Shown here: positions 1 through 9,782 of the stretch, piece after piece | Layout of the letters: the number at the start of each line of letters is the position of its first letter | Numbering within the stretch: the stretch's first letter is position 1 | Origin: CBDBEU01 sp965204565 | GTDB lineage: Bacteria > Pseudomonadota > Alphaproteobacteria > Rhizobiales > TMED25 | Assembly (NCBI GenBank): GCA_965204565.1 | Contig: CBDBEU010000005.1 | Coordinates: forward strand, 496,001-560,000 | DNA length: 64,000 bases | Direction: 5' to 3' | The notes under the pieces: generated by a model | Told to the model about the DNA's origin: nothing | The model's input: only the letters and a program-made list of their open reading frames with translations | The model's database searches: none | Program-made: the position numbers and the translations under genes

Positions 1-1115
1 TGATCGGGGGATTGATCGGGCTCACGCCGCGACGGCGCCCGAATGGATCACACCGGACATGGACGGTTCGGTCGGCCCGCCCCATGACGCGCAGACCCAC
101 GGCGCGCAGGAAGGCACCGCTTGGAACGGGCATTTCGGCTGCATGTGCCATCACCCTTTTGTTCGTCCTTAACCGGTTTGGCTGCTTCGAACGCCGTTCA
201 TTGCGCCCCGGCAATGTTCACAGCGCCGATGGCCGGGAAAATGTGCTCAAGCCGGTGTTGGCGCGATATGCGGATCGTGAGCTGATGCGGTTCTTCCGGG
301 CCGATGCCGCTTTTGCCGTCCCGGAGCTCTACAAGACGCCGGAGGCGGAAGGCTGTTCCTGCGCCGTCCGGCCTGGGAAGACCGCTGTTTCGGAAAGCAG
401 GGTTGCGCCTGTGCTCAAGCGCCCCGCGGGTCGCCTGCCGACCCATGTGCGGCGCATCTGCGGCGACTCCGAGTATCAGGCCGCGTCACGGGACAAATCA
501 TGGCGGGTCGTCACCAACCCGCCGATGGAGCCGGCCCGGATCATTCGGTTCTACAATCAGCGCGGCACCGCCGAACAGCATGTCGAGGAAGGCAGGCAGG
601 CGATCAATCGGACGCGTCTTTCCTGCAAGGGCATGGCGCGGAACGAGGTGCGGCTTCAACTTCATGCATCGGCCTGCAATCCCGGTGTCTTCCTGCAGGG
701 CATCGACCTGCCGGAGGAGACGGCCGACCGGTCGCCGACCGGCCTGCGGACCCGCCTCATCAGGATCGGAGTGCGGATCGTCCGCCACGCCCGAGCCGTC
801 ACGTTCCAACCGGCCGAGGCGGCTGTCGGCGGCGCTCTGTTCACCCGCATCCCTGCGGCCATCCAACGGCTCCGTGCGTCAGCGGTACCGTACCGGCCAG
901 CGCTACCGACATGACGGTGTCGGCGATCAAACCCTGGCGCAAGCGGCTCGACGGGTCTGACCCGACGGGTGCCGGTCAGACCGACTTCCGGTTCAAGCCC
1001 GTTGCAGCAGCCATAAATCGCGCCCGGTTCACGAACCACGACACGGCCCGCCCAAGAGGCTTGATCCGTACGCAAAACAGCGTCAGCATGATCGAAATGG
1101 CGTTCTAATTGGGGA
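1..1115 (+). pseudogene. IS1380-family transposase remnant, copy 1 (C-terminal part)
   Basis: The forward translation, spread over more than one frame, matches the middle and C-terminal part of IS1380-family DDE transposases: a stretch like LRPGNVHSADG, then YADRELM and FRADAAFA, and later FYNQRGTAEQHVEEG and LQLHASA. The N-terminal half lies outside the window or is lost. Frame changes near positions 120-180 and after 430 break the reading frame, so it cannot be active. The first 430 bases are almost identical to 4960-5390, so this is one of two direct copies flanking the plsC-nrdJ pair. The 3' end is placed by the shared ending cgttctaat near 1108. Confidence 0.75.
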
Positions 1116-1217
1116 ACGCCGGAGCATGCCGGATCCTTGTGAGGCAAGGCTGGTGGCGCCCGTTTTGCCTAGCCGAGACGCTGACGCGTACCGTAACATT
1201 CATCCCATCGAGGCTGC
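1116..1217. other. short intergenic region before the acyltransferase
   Basis: About 100 bases between the IS1380 remnant and the acyltransferase gene. No gene is visible. It must hold the acyltransferase promoter unless transcription enters from the IS remnant; I see no convincing -35/-10 pair. Confidence 0.4.
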
Positions 1218-1955
1218 GTGGCAGAAATGAAGCAGACCCGCTCGCTCCTGTTCTCGCTCGCACTGATTGTCACAACGGCCGTTTTTTGTCTGATCGGCCT
1301 GCCCTTCCTAGTGCTGCCGCGCCGCTTGGGCCGGCCGCTGCAGAAATCATGGACCGTGACAATCTCGCATCTGGCACGGCTGATATGCGGTATCGACTAT
1401 GAAGTGCGCGGGGCAGAACACATTCCGCACGAGGCCGCGATTGTCGCGTCCAAGCACCAGTCGGCCTGGGAAACGCTCAGTTTCGTCCACATTCTGCCCG
1501 ATCCGTCATTCGTGCTTAAAAAGGAACTCACGCGCATTCCGCTGTTTGGCTGGTTCACCATCAAATTCGGAAATTTGCCGCTCGACCGCTCAGGCGGCGG
1601 CAAGGCTTTGCGTACGCTTCTGATTTCAGCGCGCGAAGTTGCGGCCGCACATCGCCAGATCGTGATCTTTCCGGAAGGGACCAGGCGCGCGCCCGGCGCC
1701 GCCCCGGACTATCACCGCGGCGTTATTGCACTTTATCGCGCGCTGGATCTGCCTTGCGTGCCGGTGGCGCTCAATTCAGGCCATTACTGGCCGGCCCATG
1801 GCGGGCGGCACAGACCGGGCCGGATCGTGGTCGAATTCCTGCCCCCCATCCCGCCAGGACTTAGCAGTGATGCGTTTCTAGCCACACTGACCGAGCGTAT
1901 TGAGCCCGCCAGTGCACGGCTATTGGAGGCAGCAAAAGCCGAGACCGGCGGTTGA
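1218..1955 (+). CDS. plsC: 1-acyl-sn-glycerol-3-phosphate acyltransferase (PlsC-like)
   Basis: This 245-residue protein belongs to the lysophosphatidate acyltransferase family, which moves an acyl group to the sn-2 position of lysophosphatidate in membrane phospholipid synthesis. Residues 8-35 form an N-terminal membrane segment. The family H-x4-D/E motif is seen as KHQSAWE near residue 90, and the FPEGTR substrate-binding motif near residue 152. The start shown is GTG at 1218, preceded by GAGG; ATG at 1227 is an equally good alternative. It is followed 88 bases later by nrdJ on the same strand, but the LexA box in the gap suggests separate control of nrdJ. The family call is firm; the exact acyl acceptor is inferred. 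Confidence 0.88.
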   Translation: MAEMKQTRSLLFSLALIVTTAVFCLIGLPFLVLPRRLGRPLQKSWTVTISHLARLICGIDYEVRGAEHIPHEAAIVASKHQSAWETLSFVHILPDPSFVLKKELTRIPLFGWFTIKFGNLPLDRSGGGKALRTLLISAREVAAAHRQIVIFPEGTRRAPGAAPDYHRGVIALYRALDLPCVPVALNSGHYWPAHGGRHRPGRIVVEFLPPIPPGLSSDAFLATLTERIEPASARLLEAAKAETGG

Positions 1956-1976
1956 ACCAATGGTTAAAATATACTA

Positions 1977-1991
1977 GAACATAAAGAGAAC
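1977..1991. promoter_or_regulatory. LexA (SOS) operator upstream of nrdJ
   Basis: The sequence is GAAC-N7-GAAC, the reverse complement of GTTC-N7-GTTC, the direct-repeat box recognised by alphaproteobacterial LexA. It lies 53 bases before the nrdJ start and just after a TATACT hexamer at 1970-1975 that could be the -10 element, so bound LexA would block initiation. The match is exact in both half-sites and in spacing. Binding itself is inferred. Confidence 0.6.
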
Positions 1992-2043
1992 AAAAAACCG
2001 GCGGCGACGCACGATTTGTTGACCGTCGCCGATCCATTCCATA

Positions 2044-4383
2044 ATGGTGCGCTTAATGTCTGATACCTCTTCGTTTGTGCAAATGAGCCCGATCGCAGAA
2101 CAGATCTGGGACATGAAGTACCGCCTGAAGGCGGATGACGGCGCACCGGTCGAGGCGCGTGTTGAAGAGACCTGGGCGCGCGTGGCACGGGCGGTGGCTG
2201 AAGCTGAAGCACCAGAGCAGCGTGCAGGCCGAGAGGCCGAATTCCACTCGATCCTCGATGATTTCCGGTTCCTGCCGGCAGGCCGAATTCTGGCTGGCGC
2301 CGGGGCGGAGCGTGCGGTGACGCTGTTCAATTGTTTCGTCATGGGGACAATCCCCGACAGTCTTTCCGGCATTTTCGAGCATCTGAAGCAAGCCGCCCTG
2401 ACCATGCAGCAGGGTGGCGGCATCGGCTATGATTTCTCAACGCTGAGGCCCAAGGGCGCACCGGTGCGCGGGGTGGGCGCTGATGCCTCCGGTCCGCTCA
2501 GTTTCATGGATGTGTGGGACGCGATGTGCCGCACCGTCATGTCGGCAGGCGCGCGGCGCGGCGCGATGATGGCAACGCTGTCATGCTCGCATCCCGATAT
2601 CGAGCTGTTTATCGATTCCAAGCGGGAGGCAGGCCGGCTCACCAATTTCAATTTGTCGGTACTGGTGAGCGATGCCTTCATCAAGGCAGTGCGGAGCGGC
2701 GCCGACTGGGATCTCACCTTCAACGGTACGGTCTATCGCACCGTCAATGCACGGCATTTGTGGGACCGGATCATGCGCTCCACCTATGAGGCGGCCGAGC
2801 CCGGCGTGATCTTCATCGACCGCATTAACGAGATGAACAACCTCGCTTATTGCGAGACCATCAGCACCACAAATCCGTGCGGCGAGCAACCGCTGCCACC
2901 TTATGGCGCGTGTTTGCTGGGTTCGGTCAATCTGGCGCGCTTTGTCGAAGATCCGTTCGACAAGGCTGCGCGGCTCAATGAACCCGCATTGGCCAACCAT
3001 GTATCGATCGCCATCCGCTTCATGGATGACGTGATCGATGTCTCCGACTATCCGCTGGCGGCGCAGGCTGAAGAGGCAAGGGCCAAACGGCGGATCGGGC
3101 TTGGTGTCACCGGACTTGCCGATGCGCTGGTGATGTGCGGCCTGCGCTACGGATCGCAACAGGCCGCCGACATGGCCGGGCGCTGGATGGCACTGATCGA
3201 AAAACAGGCCTATCTGGCTTCAGCCGCGCTGGCGGCGGAGAAAGGCCCCTTCCCGCTTTATGACCCAGAGCGCTACCTGCAAAGCGCCACCATCTCCAGG
3301 CTCGATGGTGGTGTGCGTGCGGCGATTGCCCGGAACGGCATGCGCAATGCCCTAGTCACTTCGATCGCGCCAACCGGCACGATTTCTTTGCTTGCCGGCA
3401 ATGTGTCGTCCGGGATCGAGCCGATTTTCAACCTCGCCTACACGCGGCGCATTCTGCTACCCGATGGCGGGCACGAGGAAGAACAGGTCGCCGATTACGC
3501 TTATCAACTGTTTCGAGACAGATTCGGATCTGAGGCCAAATTGCCAAGTGCATTCGTTACCGCCCAGACGCTGCGCCCGAGCGAGCATCTGGTGATGCAG
3601 GCAGCGCTGCAGGCCCATGTCGATTCCTCGATCTCAAAGACCATCAATGTGCCGCGCGAGACCTCGTTCGACAATTTCAAGGATCTTTTTCTCACCGCCC
3701 ACGATCTTGGCCTCAAGGGCTGCACCACCTACCGACCAAACGAGACCACGGGCGCGATTCTCAAGGTATCCGAGGACGCTGGCGGTGAGCCGGCCGCGAG
3801 CACCCAGTCAGCGCTGCCGCTGACAGCTCCAACACCGCCCGATGGGGACGCCATCCCAAGCGAGCGCGTGGTCTATCTTTCCCATCCGATCGAACGCGAC
3901 CGGGTGCTTCCGGGCTTTACCTACAAGCTCAAATGGCCGGATTCCGAACATGCGATCTACATCACCATCAATGACATTGTGATCGACGGACGGCGGCGGC
4001 CGTTCGAAATCTTCATCAACTCCAAAAACATGGAGCACTATGCTTGGACGGTGGCGCTGACGCGGATGATCTCGGCAGTGTTTCGGCGCGGCGGCGATGT
4101 GTCTTTCGTGGTCGAGGAGTTGCAAGCGGTATTCGATCCGCGCGGCGGTCAGTGGATGGCGGGGCGCTATGTGCCGAGCCTTTTGGCAGCAATCGGCGGC
4201 GTGATCGAGCGACACATGGTCGATTCGGGTTTTCTGGTGCCTGACGAGGGCAATGATACGTCGCAATCGGACATAATGGCTGAGCAAGACCTCAAATACT
4301 GTCCGAAATGCGATCAGCCGGCGCTGATACATGCGGAAGGCTGTTACTCCTGCCTCACATGCGGTTATTCCAAATGCGGCTGA
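2044..4383 (+). CDS. nrdJ: Adenosylcobalamin-dependent (class II) ribonucleoside-diphosphate reductase
   Basis: The 779-residue protein reduces ribonucleotides to deoxyribonucleotides using a coenzyme-B12 radical, independently of oxygen. Visible features are an ATP-cone-free N-terminus, the first active-site region around NCFVMGT, the GGGIGYDFS loop, the radical-site motif NPCGE near residue 277, and a C-terminal redox tail with two CxxC-type pairs (CPKC and CYSCLTC). The length fits the long class II group. Two starts are possible, ATG 2044 and ATG 2056; neither has a strong ribosome-binding site. A perfect alphaproteobacterial LexA box sits just upstream, suggesting DNA-damage induction. 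No cobalamin riboswitch fits into the 88-base leader. Confidence 0.93.
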   Translation: MVRLMSDTSSFVQMSPIAEQIWDMKYRLKADDGAPVEARVEETWARVARAVAEAEAPEQRAGREAEFHSILDDFRFLPAGRILAGAGAERAVTLFNCFVMGTIPDSLSGIFEHLKQAALTMQQGGGIGYDFSTLRPKGAPVRGVGADASGPLSFMDVWDAMCRTVMSAGARRGAMMATLSCSHPDIELFIDSKREAGRLTNFNLSVLVSDAFIKAVRSGADWDLTFNGTVYRTVNARHLWDRIMRSTYEAAEPGVIFIDRINEMNNLAYCETISTTNPCGEQPLPPYGACLLGSVNLARFVEDPFDKAARLNEPALANHVSIAIRFMDDVIDVSDYPLAAQAEEARAKRRIGLGVTGLADALVMCGLRYGSQQAADMAGRWMALIEKQAYLASAALAAEKGPFPLYDPERYLQSATISRLDGGVRAAIARNGMRNALVTSIAPTGTISLLAGNVSSGIEPIFNLAYTRRILLPDGGHEEEQVADYAYQLFRDRFGSEAKLPSAFVTAQTLRPSEHLVMQAALQAHVDSSISKTINVPRETSFDNFKDLFLTAHDLGLKGCTTYRPNETTGAILKVSEDAGGEPAASTQSALPLTAPTPPDGDAIPSERVVYLSHPIERDRVLPGFTYKLKWPDSEHAIYITINDIVIDGRRRPFEIFINSKNMEHYAWTVALTRMISAVFRRGGDVSFVVEELQAVFDPRGGQWMAGRYVPSLLAAIGGVIERHMVDSGFLVPDEGNDTSQSDIMAEQDLKYCPKCDQPALIHAEGCYSCLTCGYSKCG

Positions 4384-4489
4384 CGTTTGAGAGCGCCTGG
4401 TTTTGAAGCAAAATGCCGGTTTTTTGCCCTTTAAGCCCACGTTCCCCAGATAACGTGACGTTTTCGCGCCTCCGACAGCCGGTAACATG
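4384..4489. other. intergenic region after nrdJ
   Basis: About 100 bases between nrdJ and the second IS1380 remnant. There is a T-rich stretch (gttttttgccc near 4422) that might end transcription, but no clear stem precedes it. I see no gene. Confidence 0.35.
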
Positions 4490-5715
4490 TCATATTTCAG
4501 CATGTTGTGTGGGCTGTAGGGGGCGGATCACGGATCACCCGCAGGGTGCAGGCGAAACGGGTGATATCAGGCTCGGTTTCGACAGTCGGGGGTGGCTGGC
4601 GGGTGCGGCTGGAATTCCATGGCTCGAAGATCGGTTCCGACGGTGGCCCGTTGCCGTTCCGGGAGTTGGACGAGACCCCGGGATTGCACGATATTGCCGG
4701 CGGTCCTCTCGGAGATACGCGAACCGTCCACATTCCGTGGTCGGGCTTTTGCGGCAGCCGGTCTTCGGGCGATCGGCCGGATATGATGATGTGAATGACG
4801 CGGACCGTCCGGCGCTCGATCCGTTGATGCGGCAGGTGGTCGGAGGGCGTGGCGTTGATGCCGAGGCTGCGTCTGCCGGCCGGATGGGGCGGTTCGAGAC
4901 CGGGGTGTCGGAGGCCGCCGATAATCGCGGTGCGCCGGCGGACGTATCCGGTCAATGGATTGATCGGGGGATTGATCGGGCTCACGCCGCGATGGCGCCC
5001 GAATGGATCACACCGGACATGGACGGTTCGGTCGGCCCGCGCCATGGCGCGCAGGAAGGCACCGCCTGGAACGTGCATTTCGGCTGCATGTGCCATCACC
5101 CTTTTGTTCGTCCTTAACCGGTTTGGCCGCCTCGAACGCCGTTCATTGCGCCCCGGCAATATTCACAGCGCCGATGGCCGGGAAAATGTGCTCAAGCCGG
5201 TGTTGGCGCGATATGCGGATCGTGAGCTGATGGGGTTCTTCCGGGCCGATGCCGCTTTTGCCGTCCCGGAGCTCTACAAGACGCCGGAGGCGGAAGGCTG
5301 TTCCTACGCCGTCCGGTCTGGGAAGACCGCTGTTCCGGAAAGCAGGATTGCACCTGTGCTCAAGTGCCACGCGGGTCGTCCGCCACGCCCGAGCCATCAC
5401 GTTCCAACCGGCCGAGGCGGCTGTCGGCGGCGCTCTGTTCACCGCATCCTTGCGGCCATCCAACGGCTCCGTGCGCCCCCGGTACCGGCCACCGCTACCT
5501 GCATGACGGTGTCGGCGATCAATCCCGGGGGAAAGCGGCTCGACGGGTCTGACCCGACGGGTGCCGGTCAGACCGACTTCCGGTTCAAGCCCGTTGCAGC
5601 GTCCATAAATCGCGCCCGGTTAACCAACCGGATGCCCGAACCACGACACAGCCCGCCCGAGAGGATTGATCCGTACGCAAAACAGCGGCAGCATGATCGA
5701 AACGGCGTTCTAATC
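4490..5715 (+). pseudogene. IS1380-family transposase remnant, copy 2
   Basis: The N-terminal part is recognisable as RLEFHGSKIGSDGG and FRELDETPGLHDIAGG near 4590-4700, then the frame shifts and LRPGNIHSADG and FRADAAFA appear at 5140-5260. Compared with copy 1 there is an internal deletion: the sequence jumps at about 5376 from the region matching 432 to that matching 780, removing the DNA segment for the FYNQRG region. Several frameshifts make it inactive. The remnant ends about 30 bases before crtY, so it may have replaced the native upstream region of the carotenoid genes. Confidence 0.75.
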
Positions 5716-5743
5716 GGGGAATATCGGAAGAAGGTGGCAGATT

Positions 5744-6916
5744 TTGTTAGGATACGAATCATTGAATCTCACGACCTGCGATATCGCCTTTGTTGGCGGA
5801 GGTCTTGCCAACACGCTGGCGGCGCTGCGCTTGGACAAACTGCGCCCGGATCTCAAGCTCGTGGTGATCGAGAAGAACAGCACCGTAGGCGGTGAACATA
5901 CCTGGTCCTTTCATGACACCGATCTGACGCCGGAGCAGCTCGCTTGGACTGAAGAACTCATTGCCAATCGCTGGCCACGCCAGGAAGTCCGCTTTCCAGC
6001 CTATTCGCGAATTCTTGAGATCGGCTACCGCTCGATCACATCAGATCTGTTGCACCAGGTCGCCACAGCAGGTCTTGGCGATTCACTCTTTCTCGGCGCC
6101 ACGGTCAGCCAACTTGGCAATGATGGTGCGAGGCTCCAGGACGGGCACGCCATCGAAGCACGCGCCGTAGTAGACGGTCGCGGCGTAGCACCCGAGGGAT
6201 CGCTTGTCTTTGCCTGGCAAAAATTCATCGGCCGTGAGATACGCACCATCGAGCCGCATGGGCTAGAAGCACCTGTAATCATGGATGCAACCGTTTCCCA
6301 GCTTGATGGATACCGTTTTGTCTATCTGTTGCCCATTGCACCGGATCGGCTCCTGATCGAGGACACCTACTACACGGATGACCCGGAGCTGGATGACACA
6401 ACGCTCGGACACAGGATCGAGAGCTATGCAGCTGGCAAACGCTGGCGTATCGCCGAAACAATTCGCGAGGAACGCGGCGTTCTACCAATCGCGCTGGGCG
6501 GCGATATCGAGGCGTTCTGGCGAGCCGGCGAGAAGGGTGTAGCGCGGTCGGGCCTCGCTGCGGCTCTGTTTCACCCGACAACTGGTTATTCGTTGCCCGA
6601 TGCCGTTCGATTGGCAGACGAGATTGCGGCCCTGCCCACGCTCGATGGTCCCTCCCTCCTTCAATTGACGAGCAACCGGTCTGTCACAACATGGAAGAGC
6701 CGCGCTGGCTTTCGCTTTCTCAACCGCATGCTGTTCCGTGCCGCACGACCTGGACAACAATGGCGCCTGCTGGAGCGCTTCTATCGTCTGCCCGAAAGCC
6801 TGATCTCGAGGTTCTATGCCGATCGGCTGACATTTGCCGATCGCGCACGGATTTTGTCCGGCCGCCCGCCAGTGCCGCTTGGCCGCGCACTTGCCTGCCT
6901 GTTTGATCGTCAATAA
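5744..6916 (+). CDS. crtY: Lycopene beta-cyclase
   Basis: This 390-residue flavoprotein of the CrtY family turns linear lycopene into beta-carotene. The N-terminal FAD-binding signature is seen as DIAFVGGGLANTLAALRL near residues 13-30, followed by the conserved EKNSTVGGEHTWSFH block and, further on, a LIEDTYY motif and FHPTTGYSLPDAV, all typical of bacterial lycopene cyclases. The start is a TTG at 5744 with AAGGTGG six bases upstream; no ATG fits the conserved N-terminus. It begins right after an IS1380 remnant and is followed 11 bases later by crtB, so the two are probably one transcript. Confidence 0.92.
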   Translation: MLGYESLNLTTCDIAFVGGGLANTLAALRLDKLRPDLKLVVIEKNSTVGGEHTWSFHDTDLTPEQLAWTEELIANRWPRQEVRFPAYSRILEIGYRSITSDLLHQVATAGLGDSLFLGATVSQLGNDGARLQDGHAIEARAVVDGRGVAPEGSLVFAWQKFIGREIRTIEPHGLEAPVIMDATVSQLDGYRFVYLLPIAPDRLLIEDTYYTDDPELDDTTLGHRIESYAAGKRWRIAETIREERGVLPIALGGDIEAFWRAGEKGVARSGLAAALFHPTTGYSLPDAVRLADEIAALPTLDGPSLLQLTSNRSVTTWKSRAGFRFLNRMLFRAARPGQQWRLLERFYRLPESLISRFYADRLTFADRARILSGRPPVPLGRALACLFDRQ

Positions 6917-6927
6917 GCCTGACCAGC

Positions 6928-7866
6928 ATGGATGACATCGTCAATTTTGCGCAAGAGCGCATTGAGAAAGGCTCCAAGAGTTTCACCTCTGCAGCTCGCT
7001 TCTTCGATCCCCAAATCCGGGCGAGCGTCTATATGCTCTATTGCTGGTGCCGATTTTGTGACGATGAGATTGATGGCCAGGATCTTGGATTGGCAACCGC
7101 TGAGGTCACAGCGCCAATCGAACAACGACTAAGTGAACTGGAATACAAGACCCGCTGCGCTATGACGGGCGATGTGAGCGAGCCCGAATTCATCGCCCTC
7201 TCACGGGTTATGGACCGCCACGATATTCCAAGCCGCCTACCGCTTGAGCACCTTGCGGGATTTGCGATGGATGCCGCCGGGACCCGCTACCGGACGCTCG
7301 ATGACACGCTCAAATATTGCTGGCATGTCGCCGGCGCGGTCGGTGTGATGATGGCAATGGTTATGAGTGCTCGTCACAGGAACGCGCTCATAAGGGCATC
7401 TGATCTTGGCATCGCATTCCAACTCACAAATATTGCGCGCGACGTCGTTGCTGATGCGCAAAGCGGTCGTGTCTACTTGCCTGAAGATTGGCTCGCGACC
7501 GAGAATATTCGGCCCGAAAACATTGCCGCCCGCGCGAACCGCGACGCGCTCCATCGTGTCACTATGAGGCTTCTGGACATCGCTGATCAGTACTACGACT
7601 CGGCCACATATGGCCTTGCCATGCTGCCGCCGCGGGCCTCGGTTGCAATCAGTGCAGCGCGCTCGGTCTATCGCTCGATCGGAGTCCTGATCAGGCGTCG
7701 TGGATCCCGAGCCTGGGACCAGCGTGCAATTGTCGGATCATCCGGCAAAGCTTTTGCCGTGTTGAGCGGAGCAGGACTGGCCGCCTGGTCGCATGCCCGC
7801 AACATATACACATCGCCACCACCCAGACAGAACCTATATCTGCCGGCCGCCCTCAGCGATCTCTGA
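6928..7866 (+). CDS. crtB: Phytoene synthase
   Basis: The 312-residue enzyme condenses two geranylgeranyl diphosphates head-to-head into 15-cis-phytoene, the first committed carotenoid step. The first Asp-rich motif is DDEID at residues 45-49 and the second lies in NIARDVVAD near residue 170; VYLPEDW is also characteristic of the trans-isoprenyl synthase (squalene/phytoene synthase) family. It starts 11 bases after crtY ends. Its last 33 bases overlap the end of crtW on the other strand, so transcription of the two operons converges here. Confidence 0.94.
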   Translation: MDDIVNFAQERIEKGSKSFTSAARFFDPQIRASVYMLYCWCRFCDDEIDGQDLGLATAEVTAPIEQRLSELEYKTRCAMTGDVSEPEFIALSRVMDRHDIPSRLPLEHLAGFAMDAAGTRYRTLDDTLKYCWHVAGAVGVMMAMVMSARHRNALIRASDLGIAFQLTNIARDVVADAQSGRVYLPEDWLATENIRPENIAARANRDALHRVTMRLLDIADQYYDSATYGLAMLPPRASVAISAARSVYRSIGVLIRRRGSRAWDQRAIVGSSGKAFAVLSGAGLAAWSHARNIYTSPPPRQNLYLPAALSDL

Positions 7867-8601
7867 CGCGCCTTCAAAATGCGCCGCAGGAAGCCTCCAC
7901 CACGGCAAATAGGGATATTCATGATGCTCATGGTGATAGCCAAAATGAAAACAGGTGATCAAAGAGACCAACCACGAATAATCGTTCGAACGCGTGCGAT
8001 GTTTGTCGGAAAAATCAACCGGCCCAGCACGGTGCGGCAGATAGGTGCCGAAATAAAATAGCTGCAGTGAGGCGAGCATTGACGGCAGCCCCCAAAACGC
8101 GAACAGGTAAACTGGATCAGCGCCTGTCACAATCAGATAGCTGACAAACAACAAAGTGATCGTCAGATATTCCCTCCAGCCGAAATAGGTTCCGATAAAC
8201 CGTCCGAACCAGTGCCAGAACCGCTGTGGCTCGGCTGGATCAAAGTCGGGATCCTCGGTGGTTCCCGCATGAATATGGTGCTCGTGATGCTTTGCATTGA
8301 GACGGTTAAATGAAAACCCCGCATAGAGCGTGAGGACGAGCTGGCCAATCGCATGATTTGCAGTCTTGTCGCCAGGAACCAGCGAACCATGCATGGCATC
8401 ATGAGCAATAATGAACAGACCCACCGACAGCCAGCACTGAATGGCCACCGCCAATGGTGCCAGAGCCAGCATCTGCGGCGCGCTCCAGTCGGCTACGAAG
8501 ATCACACCAAAATGAACAATCAGCCACGCCGCGATGACGCCAACCGCCAGAACGAGGCCAATCCCACCTTGGCCCGCAATCGTCACAGCCGGGCGTGCCA
8601 T
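7834..8601 (-). CDS. crtW: Beta-carotene ketolase
   Basis: This 255-residue integral membrane di-iron oxygenase belongs to the CrtW group, which adds keto groups at C4/C4' of beta-ionone rings. Three histidine clusters are in place: HDAMH at 67-71, HHEHH at 105-109 and HHEHH at 223-227; FYFGTYLPHR and the DYSWLVSLITCFHFGYHHEHH region (long motif, about residues 207-227) are typical of ketolases rather than CrtZ hydroxylases. Hydrophobic segments cover residues 12-60 and 140-185. The ATG at 8601 is chosen because GGAGAGAAG lies just upstream; the longer open frame before it has no homology. It is the last gene of crtE-ABC-ABC-crtW. Confidence 0.93.
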   Translation of the reverse strand: MARPAVTIAGQGGIGLVLAVGVIAAWLIVHFGVIFVADWSAPQMLALAPLAVAIQCWLSVGLFIIAHDAMHGSLVPGDKTANHAIGQLVLTLYAGFSFNRLNAKHHEHHIHAGTTEDPDFDPAEPQRFWHWFGRFIGTYFGWREYLTITLLFVSYLIVTGADPVYLFAFWGLPSMLASLQLFYFGTYLPHRAGPVDFSDKHRTRSNDYSWLVSLITCFHFGYHHEHHEYPYLPWWRLPAAHFEGASEIAEGGRQI

Positions 8602-8620
8602 AATCTTCTCTCCGGTGCCT

Positions 8621-9778
8621 CTATGTGCGCCTACGCGCAAAAACATGCGCGACCGTGAGTCCCGCTGCCGCTGTGGCGGCCAATACCGCCCAAGGCAGCG
8701 TGAGGACTTCCCACGTCTCACCGCGCCAGAATATAGCGCCATAAGCATCGATCACCCACGCATTTGGTGTCGTCCAACCAACATCCCTGATCGCCTCGGG
8801 CATCAGGAACCGGGGAACCATACTACCGCCAAGCGCAGAATCGATTATGACTGCAACCGTGCCGATGGTCTGGGCCTGAACATGGGTCTTGCAGATTGAC
8901 ACAAAACCGAGCGCCAATGCCGCTGCCGCGACTGCCGAAAACACGGTAGTGATTGCCCAATAGAGGATATTGGATACCAAATCCACGCCGAAGCCGAGCC
9001 AAGCAACAACAAAGATGATGGTGACCTGTACAATGCCTTGGGCCACTAGGAACACGAACTTGCCATCGACCACCGCACCGACTCCACCAGGCCCGGTTGC
9101 AACCCGATCGATCAAGCCACTTTCACGCTCGGTCACCAGAGTTATTGCGCCATTTAGTGCCGAAAACAGCAGAAACATCGCCGCCACCGCACCGGCGTAA
9201 TAGGAGACAGCCGGCACCACCCCTGAGTCTGCAACGGCCGTGGTCTGCTTGATCATACGGCCGAAATCAAGCGGAGCCGGCTCAGGAGCACCCTCAGAAA
9301 GCGGCGCACCGGAAGCGGCAGCAATCACAATATCGGCGAGCTCCGTGAAATAGACCTGTTGAGCTATCCCGCGCACAACCGAAGTGGGAATCTCCCGCGT
9401 CGGATCACTAACTATTTCGATTGGTGCATTGCCCTCACCGGCAAAATCGCCCAAGGCCCGGCCATTGCTCCTGATGACGACACCGACATCGGCAACATCG
9501 TCACGCACCAGTGAATTCACTTCAGCGGAGGTAATCGCGCCCGTACCCAGCAACTCGATCTGCGGGTGTTTGATCAGTCCCTTGACAAAGCGCGTCGAGG
9601 CTTCGTTCGCCTGCTCATCGGATATGGCAAGGCGCACCGCGATGTCGCCGCCACTGGCGCCTACGAAGATCAATGCGAAGATGACGAAAAATGCCGCCGG
9701 CAGTACAAATGCCATCACCAATGCGGCACGATCGCGCGCCAGGGTGAGCAGCATTGCGTTGAAAAAGGCCCGTCGCAT
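8621..9778 (-). CDS. ABC-2 type transporter permease in the carotenoid operon
   Basis: This 385-residue protein has the ABC-2 exporter layout: one membrane helix near the N-terminus (VMAFVLPAAFFVIFALIFVG), a large extracytoplasmic loop of roughly 150 residues, and five or six hydrophobic segments in the C-terminal half ending in a positively charged tail. The ATG at 9778 lies 4 bases after the stop of the ATPase gene; a TTG at 9808 inside that gene is possible but less likely. It pairs with the ATPase encoded before it. The substrate cannot be read from sequence. Its place between crtE and crtW suggests moving a carotenoid, its derivative or a precursor, or relief of membrane stress, but that is inference. 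Confidence 0.85.
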   Translation of the reverse strand: MRRAFFNAMLLTLARDRAALVMAFVLPAAFFVIFALIFVGASGGDIAVRLAISDEQANEASTRFVKGLIKHPQIELLGTGAITSAEVNSLVRDDVADVGVVIRSNGRALGDFAGEGNAPIEIVSDPTREIPTSVVRGIAQQVYFTELADIVIAAASGAPLSEGAPEPAPLDFGRMIKQTTAVADSGVVPAVSYYAGAVAAMFLLFSALNGAITLVTERESGLIDRVATGPGGVGAVVDGKFVFLVAQGIVQVTIIFVVAWLGFGVDLVSNILYWAITTVFSAVAAAALALGFVSICKTHVQAQTIGTVAVIIDSALGGSMVPRFLMPEAIRDVGWTTPNAWVIDAYGAIFWRGETWEVLTLPWAVLAATAAAGLTVAHVFARRRT

Positions 9779-9782
9779 GGCG

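Noticed and set aside
12..914. A 300-codon open frame at the window start as an intact gene
   Set aside because: It contains IS1380 motifs only after a frame change and its N-terminal 40 residues are out of frame relative to the family.
1956..2043. Cobalamin riboswitch before nrdJ
   Set aside because: The leader is under 90 bases and has no B12-box; a cobalamin riboswitch needs about 200.
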